Source: Candidatus Omnitrophota bacterium (lineage in GTDB: Bacteria; Omnitrophota; Gorgyraeia; VGKH01). Taken from it: a DNA stretch of 44,179 nucleotides. Location of the stretch: contig VGKH01000006.1 of the NCBI GenBank assembly GCA_016867135.1, forward strand, positions 1 to 44,179, in the 5' to 3' direction. This document shows positions 9,860 to 19,237 of this stretch, piece by piece. Position numbers and translations under genes: made by a program. The notes beneath the pieces are model-generated. The model was not told where the DNA came from. It saw nothing but the letters and a program-made list of their open reading frames with translations, and did no database searches. Within the stretch, counting starts at the first letter, position 1, and each line of letters starts with the position of its first letter.

Positions 9860-10592
9860 ATGGTTTTATATTCTCCTTATTTCTCATAATTGTAATTTCG
9901 CCGAATAGCTGCCTTTGGATTACATTTATCTCTTTCAATCTTATCAGTTCCAAAATTGCCAAGAAATTAGCTACTACCTCCAATTTACTCTTTGATTTAT
10001 CAAAGAGTTCCTGGATACTAATTTCCTGTTTCAGAAGCAACAAATGCAGAATATCGTGGATTTTCTGCTCAACCGTGAACTCATCCTTCATTACCTCGTA
10101 GAATGTTTCGCGGGGTATGTCTTTAAGAGCCTTGGAAAACGCGCTGATTAAATCAAAAAGACTGGCTTCAAAAAATACCTCTCCCGGCTCTCTTAAGAAT
10201 CTTTCTTCTGTCTCGGTGTCAGGCGGACGGATAAAAACGTTCTTTCTTGCCAATTCTCTCTGCCTTAATTCTTCCGCGGCTTCTTTGTATTTCTCATATT
10301 CAAGAAGCCTGTTTACCAAATCAGCTCTGGGATCTACGATTTCTTCCTCAGGAGCGACCTCGGGCTGCGGCAATAACATCTTTGATTTTATCTGCATTAA
10401 TGTTGCCGCCATAACCAGGAAATCTCCGACGATATCCAGATCCAGCATTTTTATTAATTCAATATATTGCAGATACTGCTCGGTAATCTCCGATATCGGT
10501 ATATCGCAAATATTGACTTCATTCTTCTTGATTAAATACAGTAGAAGATCCAAAGGCCCTTCAAAGAAATCTAATTTTATCTTATGAGTCAT
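9828..10592 (-). CDS. scpA: Segregation and condensation protein A
   Basis: The kleisin subunit of the bacterial SMC condensin, bridging SMC heads with ScpB. It is 254 residues, with the family N-terminus FEGPLDLLLYLIKKNEVNI, DIPISEITEQYLQYI, the middle VMAATLMQIKSKMLLP helix and a C-terminal winged helix (VVANFLAILELIRL). scpB is not adjacent: upstream is trpS (one base between them) and downstream ruvB, with overlap. Confidence 0.95.
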   Translation of the reverse strand: MTHKIKLDFFEGPLDLLLYLIKKNEVNICDIPISEITEQYLQYIELIKMLDLDIVGDFLVMAATLMQIKSKMLLPQPEVAPEEEIVDPRADLVNRLLEYEKYKEAAEELRQRELARKNVFIRPPDTETEERFLREPGEVFFEASLFDLISAFSKALKDIPRETFYEVMKDEFTVEQKIHDILHLLLLKQEISIQELFDKSKSKLEVVANFLAILELIRLKEINVIQRQLFGEITIMRNKENIKPYGGKAPKTDS

Positions 10593-10593
10593 C

Positions 10594-11574
10594 TTATGCT
10601 TTAAATACTGCTTTTTTTGCCGAATCCAACGTCTCGAAAGCTAACTCGCCTGCTTTTTTTGCGCCATCCGAGAGTATTTTCTTAATGATAGATTTATTCT
10701 TAAGTATATCTACGCGCTTTTTTTGAATCGGCGCTAATGTTTCAATAAGCGCATCGGCTAATCTCTGTTTACATTCCGTGCAGCCGAGCTTGGCATTGAT
10801 ACACCAATCTTGAACTTCATCTTTCTTTTGAGGATTGAATACTTCATAATAACTGAAAACATTGCAGATGTCTGGATGGCCCGGATCGGTCAATCTGATC
10901 CTTTTGGGGTCGGTGAACATCTTCTGGGTTTTCTCTTTAATCATGGATGAAGAATCCGATAAATTTATTGTATTGTCATAGCTTTTGCTCATTTTTCTTC
11001 CGTCGGTGCCTAAAAGTTTTGGTACTTTAGTCAGAATCGCCTCCGGCTCAGGAAATACATTGCTGTATAAATGATTGAATCTTCTGGCGATTTCGCGCGT
11101 AAGCTCTAGATGTGGTAGTTGATCCTGCCCAACCGGAACGGCATCTGCTTTATAAACTAAAATATCTGCTGCCTGTAATACCGGATAACCCAGGAAAGCA
11201 TATGTGCTCAAATCTTTGTTTTTAATCTCTTTTAGCTGCTCCTTATAAGTCGGACAGCGCTCAAGCCATCCCAAAGGAGTAATGCAGGAGAAAATCATAT
11301 CCAGCTCTAAATGCTCTTTGACATCGGATTGAACAAATATCACGGATTTCTTAGGATCTATGCCGCAGGCTATCCAATCAGCGACGTTATCAATGGCGTA
11401 TTCGTTCATCGATTTTGCGTCTTCATATTCGCTCATAAGCGCGTGCCAATCGGCAACCATAAAAAAACAATCATATTTATCCTGTAATTTTGCCCAATTG
11501 CTTAAAGCGCCAACCAAATGGCCCAAGTGGAGCCTGCCCGTCGGACGCATACCGCTTAAAATTCTTTTCTTCAT
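10594..11574 (-). CDS. trpS: Tryptophanyl-tRNA synthetase
   Basis: Class I aminoacyl-tRNA synthetase charging tRNA-Trp. It is 326 residues. The HIGH-equivalent is in GRLHLGHLVGA near the N-terminus and the KMSKS loop is exact, within LGTDGRKMSKSYDNTI (about 195). The VPVGQDQLPHLELTREIARRFN region is split over about 145-165. It sits seven bases after infB and one base before scpA, inside the long translation/replication run. Confidence 0.97.
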   Translation of the reverse strand: MKKRILSGMRPTGRLHLGHLVGALSNWAKLQDKYDCFFMVADWHALMSEYEDAKSMNEYAIDNVADWIACGIDPKKSVIFVQSDVKEHLELDMIFSCITPLGWLERCPTYKEQLKEIKNKDLSTYAFLGYPVLQAADILVYKADAVPVGQDQLPHLELTREIARRFNHLYSNVFPEPEAILTKVPKLLGTDGRKMSKSYDNTINLSDSSSMIKEKTQKMFTDPKRIRLTDPGHPDICNVFSYYEVFNPQKKDEVQDWCINAKLGCTECKQRLADALIETLAPIQKKRVDILKNKSIIKKILSDGAKKAGELAFETLDSAKKAVFKA

Positions 11575-11580
11575 CTTAAA

Positions 11581-13833
11581 CTAGGCATCCTCCTTAAGTT
11601 TTCTCGCGATCTTCTCTATTTCATAGACTTGGACTATATCGCCTTGTTTATAATCATCGAAATTGCTCAAGGTAAGCCCGCATTCAAAACCCTCTTCGAC
11701 CTCGCGGACATCATCCTTAAATCTTTTTAGGCTGGAAAGCTGGCCTTCGTATACGACTTCGCCATTACGCAAAAGTTCAGCCACGGCATTACGAACAACC
11801 CTGCCTTTCTGAACAAAACAACCGGCAACGCTTCCTGACCTAGAGGAAAGCTTGAAAACTTGCCTGATTTCTATTCTGCCCAAGAATTTCCTTTTTATCT
11901 TTGGCTCCAGCAAACCTTCCAATGCAGCCTTTATATCATTTGTGGCGTCGTAAATAATCCTGTATATCCGGATGTCCACGCCTTCTTTATCCGCCATTTC
12001 TTTGGCTTGAGGCTCTATGTCGATATGAAAACCGATAATTACCGCGTTAGATGCGGCTGCCAAGACCACATCGGAATTATTGATTGAACCGATACCGGAA
12101 TGTATAGTGGTAAGCTTTACTTCTTTTGTGGATAATTCTTCCAGTGAATCTTTAAGCGCTTCCAGAGATCCCTGCACGTCGGTTTTGATGATAATATTTA
12201 ATTCTTTTACCTTGCCTTCTTTGACCTGAGAATATAAATCTTCCAGGCTAATTCTTTGAATAGGTTGCATCTGTTTTTGTTTCTGTATCTCCTGCCGCTT
12301 CAGACAAATCTCTTTTGCCTTTTTTTCGTCTTCGGTAACCAAAAACTGCTCTCCGGCTTCTGGCACTCCGGAAAGGCCAAGAATCTCAACCGGCATTCCA
12401 GGATTAGCCTGGTCTATGGGCAGTCCTTTATCATTTAATAATGCCTTAATCTTTCCGTAATGCGTCCCGGCAATAACTATATCTGATTTCTTCAATACGC
12501 CGTTCTTAACGATTAATGTAGCGATAGGACCCTTATCTTTGGTGAGCTGCGCCTCTACGACTACGCCCGAGCCCCTTTTATTATAATTGGCTTTTAGTTC
12601 TAGTAGCTCAGCTTCCAGGAGTATCATCTCCAAAAGATTATCTATCCCATCGCCGGTCTTAGCTGAAACCCCCGCAACAACTGTTTTACCTCCCCAGTCC
12701 TCGGCTAAAAGATTTAATTCTGCCAGTTGTTTCTTTGCTCGGTCTACATCGGCCTGCTGCCGATCAATCTTATTTAACGCAACGATTATAGGGACCCCCG
12801 CGGCTTTTGCATGGTCTAAAGCCTCTACCGTCTGCGGCATTACGCCTTCATCGGCAGCTACAACCAAAACAACTATGTCAGTGACATTAGCACCCCTTGC
12901 ACGCATGGCAGTAAAAGCTTCGTGGCCAGGAGTATCTAAGAAAGTAATCTTTCCTTTATTAATCTTTACTTCGTAAGCTCCGATGTGTTGGGTGATTCCT
13001 CCGTGCTCTTTTTCAGCAACCTTGGTTTTTCTTATAGTATCCAGAAGCGAAGTCTTGCCGTGATCAACATGCCCCATAAAAGTAACTACCGGCTGGCGCC
13101 ATGATAATAACGCTTTATCCTCGACCATCTTATGTTCGTCAATAAGCTTTTCTTCTTCGGTCAAGGTTTTTCGAAAAGCGAAATCAAGGTTTGGAGCAAT
13201 CTTAGTCACCGTAGCTTCATCTAAAGGCTGATTTATAGTAGTCATTATCCCCATTTTTATCAATTTGGCGATAATGACATTTGGTTTTTCCTGGAGTTTA
13301 ACAGACAGATCTTTTACGGTTATGGGTATATTTATTTCTATTTCTTTTCCCGGAGGCTTTATCGCTTCTTGTGGCGGAGGAGCCATTTCCTTTGGCGGCG
13401 CTGGCTTGACTTCCCTAGAAACAAAGGGTTTTCTTTCTTCAGCTATCGCGGGTTTTATCTCTTTTTCTAAAGCTGGTTTTGTTTCCTTTATTGGTTGAGG
13501 CTTGATTTCTTTAACCAGGTGTGTTTTAGGTTCTTTTGCCGTGGCAGCAACTGGGACCTCTTTAGCTTTGGCTTCTTTTTTTACTGCCTTTGTCTTAACA
13601 GCAGGTTTTTCTTTTTTTTCTTTAATCGGCTTCTTGGATACGGACTTGGGTTTTGACTTGGCTTTTTCTTTTGTTGCCACCTTAACCTTTTTGGGACCTT
13701 TTTTAACCAAATCAATCGCCTCTTTAGAGACAACGCTCATCTGGCTCTGAACTTTAATGCCTAAGCCTTGAAACTTATCTATAAGCTCCTGGCTTGAGAT
13801 TCTTAATTCTTTAGCTAATTCATGAACACGCAT
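11581..13833 (-). CDS. infB: Translation initiation factor IF-2
   Basis: GTPase that places fMet-tRNA on the 30S subunit and promotes subunit joining. It is 750 residues: an N-terminal IF2_N helix domain (1-50), a Lys/Pro/Glu-rich low-complexity linker (about 50-165), a second IF2_N domain (about 168-220), the G domain with GHVDHGKT (254-261), DTPGHEAF and NKID, then domains II, III and IV. The ATG overlaps the nusA stop as TAATG, giving the usual nusA-infB coupling. rbfA and truB, often next in this operon, are absent; trpS follows. Confidence 0.97.
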   Translation of the reverse strand: MRVHELAKELRISSQELIDKFQGLGIKVQSQMSVVSKEAIDLVKKGPKKVKVATKEKAKSKPKSVSKKPIKEKKEKPAVKTKAVKKEAKAKEVPVAATAKEPKTHLVKEIKPQPIKETKPALEKEIKPAIAEERKPFVSREVKPAPPKEMAPPPQEAIKPPGKEIEINIPITVKDLSVKLQEKPNVIIAKLIKMGIMTTINQPLDEATVTKIAPNLDFAFRKTLTEEEKLIDEHKMVEDKALLSWRQPVVTFMGHVDHGKTSLLDTIRKTKVAEKEHGGITQHIGAYEVKINKGKITFLDTPGHEAFTAMRARGANVTDIVVLVVAADEGVMPQTVEALDHAKAAGVPIIVALNKIDRQQADVDRAKKQLAELNLLAEDWGGKTVVAGVSAKTGDGIDNLLEMILLEAELLELKANYNKRGSGVVVEAQLTKDKGPIATLIVKNGVLKKSDIVIAGTHYGKIKALLNDKGLPIDQANPGMPVEILGLSGVPEAGEQFLVTEDEKKAKEICLKRQEIQKQKQMQPIQRISLEDLYSQVKEGKVKELNIIIKTDVQGSLEALKDSLEELSTKEVKLTTIHSGIGSINNSDVVLAAASNAVIIGFHIDIEPQAKEMADKEGVDIRIYRIIYDATNDIKAALEGLLEPKIKRKFLGRIEIRQVFKLSSRSGSVAGCFVQKGRVVRNAVAELLRNGEVVYEGQLSSLKRFKDDVREVEEGFECGLTLSNFDDYKQGDIVQVYEIEKIARKLKEDA

Positions 13834-15041
13834 TAAGCCTCTTTCTCGGTTTCAGTAGTAAGTTTAATTGCCTCTTCAATTATACCTTCGGCTTTCTTCT
13901 TTCCAAGACCCTTGATCTTCGAAAGCTCCTCTATATTTGTTTTAGCTAGCTTCTCCAAACTGTCAAAGCCGGCTTCCTTTAAATTATCTGATAGCTTAGC
14001 ACCTACTCCTGCAAGCGCAGTCAACTCTATCTTTTTCTTGACTGGCGTCTTTTCTTTTTTCTGTTTAGTCTCTTTTTTTTCTTTAGGCTCTTTTTCTTCT
14101 TTTGTCTCCTCGGTACGGATATCCAGTTCCCATCCCGTAAGTTTTGAAGCCAATCTTACATTCTGGCCATGTTTTCCTATAGCCAAAGAGAGTTGATCCT
14201 CGGGCACGATTACCTGCGCCCGATGCGCCTCTTTATCAAAAGTTATTTTTTGGATCTTGGCAGGGCTTAGGGCGGCAACTACAAAGTCATTATTGTCCTC
14301 CGACCAGCGCACGATATCGATTTTCTCTCCGTGTAGCTCCATGACGATATTCTTTACCCGCTGCCCGCGCATACCTACGCAGGCTCCGACGCAATCCACT
14401 TTTTCATCTTTTGACCAAACAGCGATCTTGGTGCGCTCTCCCGGCTCGCGGGCAATCGCTTTTATCTCAACAATGGATTCGTAAATTTCTGGAACCTCCA
14501 GCTCAAACAATTTTCTAACCAAATTAGGGTGAGTGCGCGAAAGAACTATCTGCGGGCCTTTGGATTCTTTTTTTACATCGATGACATAAGAACGTATGCG
14601 CTCTCCCTGATGAAACTCTTCTTTGATTGATTGTTCACTCTTGGGAATAAACCCTTCTGTCTTATTCAAATCCACTATGATATTACCTCGCTCAAATCTA
14701 TAAACGCTCCCGCTTACTATCTGGCCGACCCTGCCTTGGAATTCGCCAAAAATTACATCCTTTTCTGCCTCACGAATCTTCTGAATGATAACCTGCTTGG
14801 CCGTCTGGGCAGCGATGCGACCGAAATCCTTAGATTTTATTTCTTTATTCCCTGCAAAGGCCCGGATTTTTCCCGTCTCTTTATCAAGCTCTACCTTGAT
14901 TTCTGCCTCGGGATCAACGTCTTTCCAGACTCTCTTGGCAGCGCTAACCAAAGCGGATTCCACTGCCTGAAGCAGTACATTTCTGTCTATGCCTTTGTCG
15001 CGTTCAATCTGTTCAAGTATTGCTATTAACTCGCCGTTCAT
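13833..15041 (-). CDS. nusA: Transcription termination/antitermination factor NusA
   Basis: RNA-polymerase-associated factor controlling pausing, termination and antitermination. It is 402 residues: the NusA N-domain (about 1-125), S1 domain (about 130-200, GQIVSGSVYRFERGNIIVDL), then KH1 and KH2 (GACVGMRGQRVKNIVMEL; LAIGKHGQNVRLASKLTGW). After a highly charged Lys/Glu linker comes a C-terminal helix-hairpin-helix domain (ALAGVGAKLSDNL, KIKGLGKKKAEGI) in place of the acidic repeats of gamma-proteobacteria. It lies in the canonical rimP-nusA-infB order. Confidence 0.96.
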   Translation of the reverse strand: MNGELIAILEQIERDKGIDRNVLLQAVESALVSAAKRVWKDVDPEAEIKVELDKETGKIRAFAGNKEIKSKDFGRIAAQTAKQVIIQKIREAEKDVIFGEFQGRVGQIVSGSVYRFERGNIIVDLNKTEGFIPKSEQSIKEEFHQGERIRSYVIDVKKESKGPQIVLSRTHPNLVRKLFELEVPEIYESIVEIKAIAREPGERTKIAVWSKDEKVDCVGACVGMRGQRVKNIVMELHGEKIDIVRWSEDNNDFVVAALSPAKIQKITFDKEAHRAQVIVPEDQLSLAIGKHGQNVRLASKLTGWELDIRTEETKEEKEPKEKKETKQKKEKTPVKKKIELTALAGVGAKLSDNLKEAGFDSLEKLAKTNIEELSKIKGLGKKKAEGIIEEAIKLTTETEKEA

Positions 15042-15056
15042 ATCAAACCTCTTTAA

Positions 15057-15509
15057 TTAGAATATATATTTTGCCTTATTTATCTTTTCCAAAGGTATCT
15101 CTATTTGTTCACCTTCAAACTCTATAACAACAACGTTGTCTTTAGCCGAGATGATTTTCCCGCTTAGTTCAATTTTCTCCTGGATCTTTTCTTTCAGGAA
15201 CATTATAACATCTTTGCCTGTTGCCCTGATAAAATCTTTTATAGTCATAAGCGGCCGGTCTAGCCCGGGAGAAGAAACCTCCAAAACGAAACTTTCCTGG
15301 ATAAAATCCTGATTTTCCAAGACCTGGCCGATTTCTTCGTTCAATTTAACGCACTCTTGGAGGCTTATTCCGCCTGTAGGCTTATCTACCAATAATTTCA
15401 GAATAATCTTATTTCTGTCCCTTTGAATATGCAGGTCAACCAGATCAATAACCTGGCTTTCCAATAAAGGCATAACTAATTCTTTAATCTTATTAACATA
15501 CGCATTCAT
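15057..15509 (-). CDS. rimP: Ribosome maturation factor RimP
   Basis: Assembly factor for the 30S subunit. The 150-residue protein has the two-domain RimP pattern: an N-terminal alpha-beta domain (VIDLVDLHIQRDRNKIILKLLVDKP, about 17-42), the motif FVLEVSSPGLDRPL (about 83-96) and a C-terminal SH3-like barrel ending IPLEKINKAKYIF. It lies 16 bases before nusA and 6 bases after proS. Confidence 0.94.
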   Translation of the reverse strand: MNAYVNKIKELVMPLLESQVIDLVDLHIQRDRNKIILKLLVDKPTGGISLQECVKLNEEIGQVLENQDFIQESFVLEVSSPGLDRPLMTIKDFIRATGKDVIMFLKEKIQEKIELSGKIISAKDNVVVIEFEGEQIEIPLEKINKAKYIF

Positions 15510-15514
15510 TTTAA

Positions 15515-16771
15515 CTAGCTACCTTTCTTTATGAGGCCAGCAATCTTACTTACAACTGAATTCTTATCTACTGTAATTATCTTTTTTTCTCGCCTTAAAC
15601 CTATTTCAACTTCGCCTTTTTGAAGATTCTTCTCCCCGATAGTCACTCTTAAGGGGATACCGATTAAATCTGCATCCTTAAATTTCACGCCTGCCGTACC
15701 TTCTCTATCATCAAGCAAGACTCTAAATCCTTTTTTTTCTAGCTCGCTATAATATTTCTTAGCCAAACCAACGACTTCTTCATTGGATGACTGAACCGGC
15801 AATATCAATACATCAAATGGGCTAATATCTTCTGGCCAGATTATTCCATCCTCGTCGTGATTCTGCTCTATGATAGCTGAAATCAAACGGCTGACACCTA
15901 TCCCGTAGCAACCCATAATAATCGTTTGCTGCTCGCCCTTCTCATCAAGAAAACAAGCGCCCAAGGCTTTACTATATTTTGTTCCTAATTGAAAGATGTG
16001 TCCGACCTCTATGGTCTGTTTTTTCTCTAGAGGAGTATTGCATCTAGGGCATTTTTGTTCCTTATCCTCTGTCAAAGTCTTCACAAAGTCGCATTTTTTG
16101 CAGAATAAAACTATATCTTCTCCGCTCTGCGCCGGAACCATGAACTCATGCGAAACGCTTCCGCCCATAATGCCGGAGTCTGCTTCGGTGATAAGAAACT
16201 TTATCCCGCATCGCGTAAATATTTTCTTATAAGCCGTAAACATTACTTCATAATTCTTCTCTAGGCCTTTTTGATCGCGGTCAAAACTATAAGCATCTTT
16301 CATTACAAATTCACATGCGCGTATAATGCCGAAACGAGGACGAATCTCGTCGCGAAACTTCGTCTGGATCTGATAAAGCACGACCGGCAACTGCCTGTAG
16401 GAACTTACATGGTTTTTAACTAATTCTGTTATCACCTCTTCGTGTGTGGGGCCGAGGCACAAATTCCTTCCTCGCCTATCCTGAAAACGAATCATTGTTT
16501 CGGCTAACTGCTGGTCTCTGCCGGTTTTCTTCCATAATTCCAAAGGCTGAATACAAGATAGTAGCAATTCCTGCGCTCCGGATGCATCCATCTCTTCTCT
16601 AATTATTGTTTCTATCCTATTTAAAACCATTAACCCTAGAGGAAGATAGATATAAACTCCGGAAGTAAGCATGCGAATCATTCCGGCTCTCAATAAAAGT
16701 TTGTGGCTCGCTGCCTCTGCGTCCTGAGGCGCCTCTTTTAAAGTAGGAATAAAAGCTTTTGACCAAAACAT
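15515..16771 (-). CDS. proS: Prolyl-tRNA synthetase, short form without the INS editing domain
   Basis: Class II synthetase charging tRNA-Pro. Class II motifs are present: motif 2 around TKFRDEIRPRFGIIRACEF and motif 3 at GCYGIGVSRL. At 418 residues it is about 150 shorter than the common bacterial form (about 570). The missing part maps between motifs 2 and 3: two Cys pairs, CKKC (224-227) and CPRC (241-244), are joined by only 13 residues where long forms carry the INS editing domain. The C-terminal anticodon-binding domain is intact. Mischarged Ala-tRNA-Pro would have to be cleared in trans. Alphaproteobacterial ProRS shows a comparable loss. Confidence 0.95.
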   Translation of the reverse strand: MFWSKAFIPTLKEAPQDAEAASHKLLLRAGMIRMLTSGVYIYLPLGLMVLNRIETIIREEMDASGAQELLLSCIQPLELWKKTGRDQQLAETMIRFQDRRGRNLCLGPTHEEVITELVKNHVSSYRQLPVVLYQIQTKFRDEIRPRFGIIRACEFVMKDAYSFDRDQKGLEKNYEVMFTAYKKIFTRCGIKFLITEADSGIMGGSVSHEFMVPAQSGEDIVLFCKKCDFVKTLTEDKEQKCPRCNTPLEKKQTIEVGHIFQLGTKYSKALGACFLDEKGEQQTIIMGCYGIGVSRLISAIIEQNHDEDGIIWPEDISPFDVLILPVQSSNEEVVGLAKKYYSELEKKGFRVLLDDREGTAGVKFKDADLIGIPLRVTIGEKNLQKGEVEIGLRREKKIITVDKNSVVSKIAGLIKKGS

Positions 16772-16775
16772 ATCT

Positions 16776-17834
16776 CTATCCTTTTTCTAATTGCTTAAGA
16801 ATAAAATCAATGGAATCTTTCTGCGAAGTCTTCTTGATAACTTTTCCTTTCTTAAACACAAGCGCTAGGTTTCTGGTAAAGGCTATGCCCATATCCGCCT
16901 GCTTTGCCTCGCCTGGCCCATTAACAATACAACCCATTATGGCGATTTTCTTTGCTGACGACTTGCCATTTCTTGATGGTGAGCCATCTACTTTATTCTT
17001 GATGAGATTTACAATCTTTATCAAATCTACTTGGCAGCGGCCGCACGTCGGACAACTTATGATTTCCGGAGAAAAATTCCTTAATCCCAGCGATTGCAAT
17101 ATCTCCTTAGAAACCATTATTTCATCTTCTGGTCTGCTAGTCAAGGAAACCCTAATAGTATCTCCGACACCTTCCTTAAGTAAAGATCCGATTGCTAGCG
17201 TTGATTTTATAGTGCCGGGTATCAAAGGACCGGTAGCAGTCACGCCTAGATGAAGCGGATAATCACAAAGTTTAGCTAATTTTTCATAAGCGCTAATAGT
17301 ATCTTGCACTTCAGAAGCCTTTAAGGACACCACAATATCAAAAAACTTTAATCTCTCTAAGGTCTTTATATAATCCAAAGCGCTTTTGACCATTGAGTTG
17401 ACTAAAGAACTGCTACTTTTCCTAAGCGAACCTGAATTTACTCCCACCCTAATAGGGATTTTATATTCTTTTGCGCAAGCGACTACTTCTTTTATCTGAT
17501 TGAGCTCGTAAATATTGCCAGGATTAAGCCTGATTTTATCAACGCCGTTTTTAATCGCCTCGATAGCAAACTGATAATTAAAATGTATATCTGCGACTAG
17601 AGGCATTCCTGTTTTCTTTTTGATCTCTTTTATCGCCCTAGCATCGCCTATGTCTTTTACGGCGATACGGACAATCTCGGCCCCGATATTTTCTAATTGA
17701 TTTATCTGCTTTACGGTTGCCGAAACATTCTTAGTCTCGGTTTTAGTCATGCCCTGGATGGATACAGGGTTCCCGCCGCCAATACGAATATTGGAGACCT
17801 TTACAACTCTTGTTTTTCTTCGCTTATATGACAT
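16776..17834 (-). CDS. ispG: 4-hydroxy-3-methylbut-2-enyl-diphosphate synthase
   Basis: [4Fe-4S] enzyme converting MEcPP to HMBPP in the MEP isoprenoid pathway. It is 352 residues, the short bacterial form without the plant-type insert. It shows the N-terminal GGGNPVSIQGMTKT, the TIM-barrel segments VADIHFNY and RLNPGNI, and the C-terminal cluster cysteines in CPTCGRC and MGCIVNGPGEA. It ends 4 bases before proS and starts one base after the HD-GYP gene. Together with dxr and uppS it marks an isoprenoid/envelope operon. Confidence 0.97.
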   Translation of the reverse strand: MSYKRRKTRVVKVSNIRIGGGNPVSIQGMTKTETKNVSATVKQINQLENIGAEIVRIAVKDIGDARAIKEIKKKTGMPLVADIHFNYQFAIEAIKNGVDKIRLNPGNIYELNQIKEVVACAKEYKIPIRVGVNSGSLRKSSSSLVNSMVKSALDYIKTLERLKFFDIVVSLKASEVQDTISAYEKLAKLCDYPLHLGVTATGPLIPGTIKSTLAIGSLLKEGVGDTIRVSLTSRPEDEIMVSKEILQSLGLRNFSPEIISCPTCGRCQVDLIKIVNLIKNKVDGSPSRNGKSSAKKIAIMGCIVNGPGEAKQADMGIAFTRNLALVFKKGKVIKKTSQKDSIDFILKQLEKG

Positions 17835-19229
17835 TTAAATTATCTGGATGAATTTTTCAACTACTTCTTTATCAAAAAGAGTTCCCGAGTGCCTGCGTAA
17901 CTCTTCTTTTGCTTCTAACGTGCTCATTGCCTGGCGATAAGGCCGATTAGAAGTCATGGCATCAAAGGCATCAGCTACAATCATTATCTTAAGAGGCAGG
18001 GATAGTTCCTGCCCATCTAATCCTTCGGGATAACCTGAACCATTTAATCTCTCATGGTGAAAACGAATAAGGTTACGCAGCTTCTCAAAAGACCTGATTG
18101 GCTTTAAAATATTCTCTCCTATTAATGGATGTTGCTGGATAAGCTTCAACTCGTCTTTCGTTAAAGGAGTGGTTTTACGCAATATCTCATCGGGTATTCC
18201 GATTTTTCCTATATCATGGACTATGCTTGCATCCCTGAGCATCTTCACGGTATCTTCATCTAAGCCGAATTCTTTTGCGATCCTTTCGCAATATTCTCCC
18301 ACGCGCTTGCTATGGCCTCTTGTGTACGGATCCCTGGCATCCACTGCCATAGCAAGGGCATTAATAGTTTCAATATAGGTCTTCTCAACATCCAGGCTTA
18401 AGCGATAATTCTCTAAAGCGATAGAAATGTGGCTGGCTAAGTCACTAAGAATAAAAAGATCGTCTTCTGTGAAATCCGTAGAATCCAACTTGTCATTTAA
18501 TACTATAATCCCGTTTGTTCTGTTGCTATAAATAAGCGGCACGCAGATAACCGAAACGCCGTATCCACTTTCAGATTTTGGCAATACTACTGGTTTTCCT
18601 TTTTTCACGACAGAACCTAGGAAGCCTTCGCCTATTTTTAAGGAATGGCTCTGTATCTGTTCTTTTCCGACGGATATCTTAGTAATTAATTCGCTCTGTT
18701 CGTCATCGGTTAACATCAATTTTCCATTTTTTGCGCCGATCGTCTCAATAGTAGTAATAACTATTAACTCCAGGAATTTATCTATATCCTGAAAAGAAGC
18801 GACTGCCCTGCCTACGCGAGAAAGAATATCCTGTATCAGCCTTTTAGACCTTTGCAGCTCACGGATATTATCTTCTAATCTTGATGTTATTTTATTGAAT
18901 GCCTTGGATAGTTCGTCAATTTCGCCCGCTTCGTCGGTTTTTTCCAGCTGAACGGAGTAGTTACCGTTTGCAACCGTTTTAAAACCCTTTGATAACTGGA
19001 CAAAAGATTTAATCATATTCTTGGTTATCCAGAATCCTGCCAGAGCAGAACACATTATCCAAAATATCAACCATCTTATTTGGGCAGCATTGATTTCTCC
19101 TCTTGGGGTTGTAACAAAATAAACTATGTAAAGCAATAATAATATTGGCAACAGCGACATAAGAACAGCTGATAATAAAAATTTGCGCCATATAGTATCG
19201 TGTTTTATGGATTTCATTTTCAAGCCCAT
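17835..19229 (-). CDS. Membrane HAMP-GAF-HD-GYP signalling protein (probable c-di-GMP phosphodiesterase)
   Basis: A 464-residue inner-membrane sensor. Order of parts: two transmembrane helices (about 17-39 and 50-69) with a very short external loop, a HAMP linker (about 67-122), a GAF domain (about 140-275) and an HD-GYP domain (about 285-464). HD-GYP residues are intact: H306 in RGHSKRV, H338-D339 in VHDIGKIGIPD, the HH pair at 391-392 and GYP at 399-401. The family hydrolyses cyclic di-GMP. With nearly no periplasmic domain, the signal is probably sensed by the GAF domain or the membrane. An SD (AGGTAGGG) precedes the ATG at 19229. Its placement between rseP and ispG is unusual for a signalling gene. 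Confidence 0.93.
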   Translation of the reverse strand: MGLKMKSIKHDTIWRKFLLSAVLMSLLPILLLLYIVYFVTTPRGEINAAQIRWLIFWIMCSALAGFWITKNMIKSFVQLSKGFKTVANGNYSVQLEKTDEAGEIDELSKAFNKITSRLEDNIRELQRSKRLIQDILSRVGRAVASFQDIDKFLELIVITTIETIGAKNGKLMLTDDEQSELITKISVGKEQIQSHSLKIGEGFLGSVVKKGKPVVLPKSESGYGVSVICVPLIYSNRTNGIIVLNDKLDSTDFTEDDLFILSDLASHISIALENYRLSLDVEKTYIETINALAMAVDARDPYTRGHSKRVGEYCERIAKEFGLDEDTVKMLRDASIVHDIGKIGIPDEILRKTTPLTKDELKLIQQHPLIGENILKPIRSFEKLRNLIRFHHERLNGSGYPEGLDGQELSLPLKIMIVADAFDAMTSNRPYRQAMSTLEAKEELRRHSGTLFDKEVVEKFIQII

Positions 19230-19237
19230 ATTAATCC

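Noticed and set aside
13265-13750. Plus-strand open frames over the infB linker, looking like Ser/Phe-rich membrane proteins
   Set aside because: They are antisense shadows of the Lys/Pro/Glu-rich linker of IF-2; no ribosome sites or family features.
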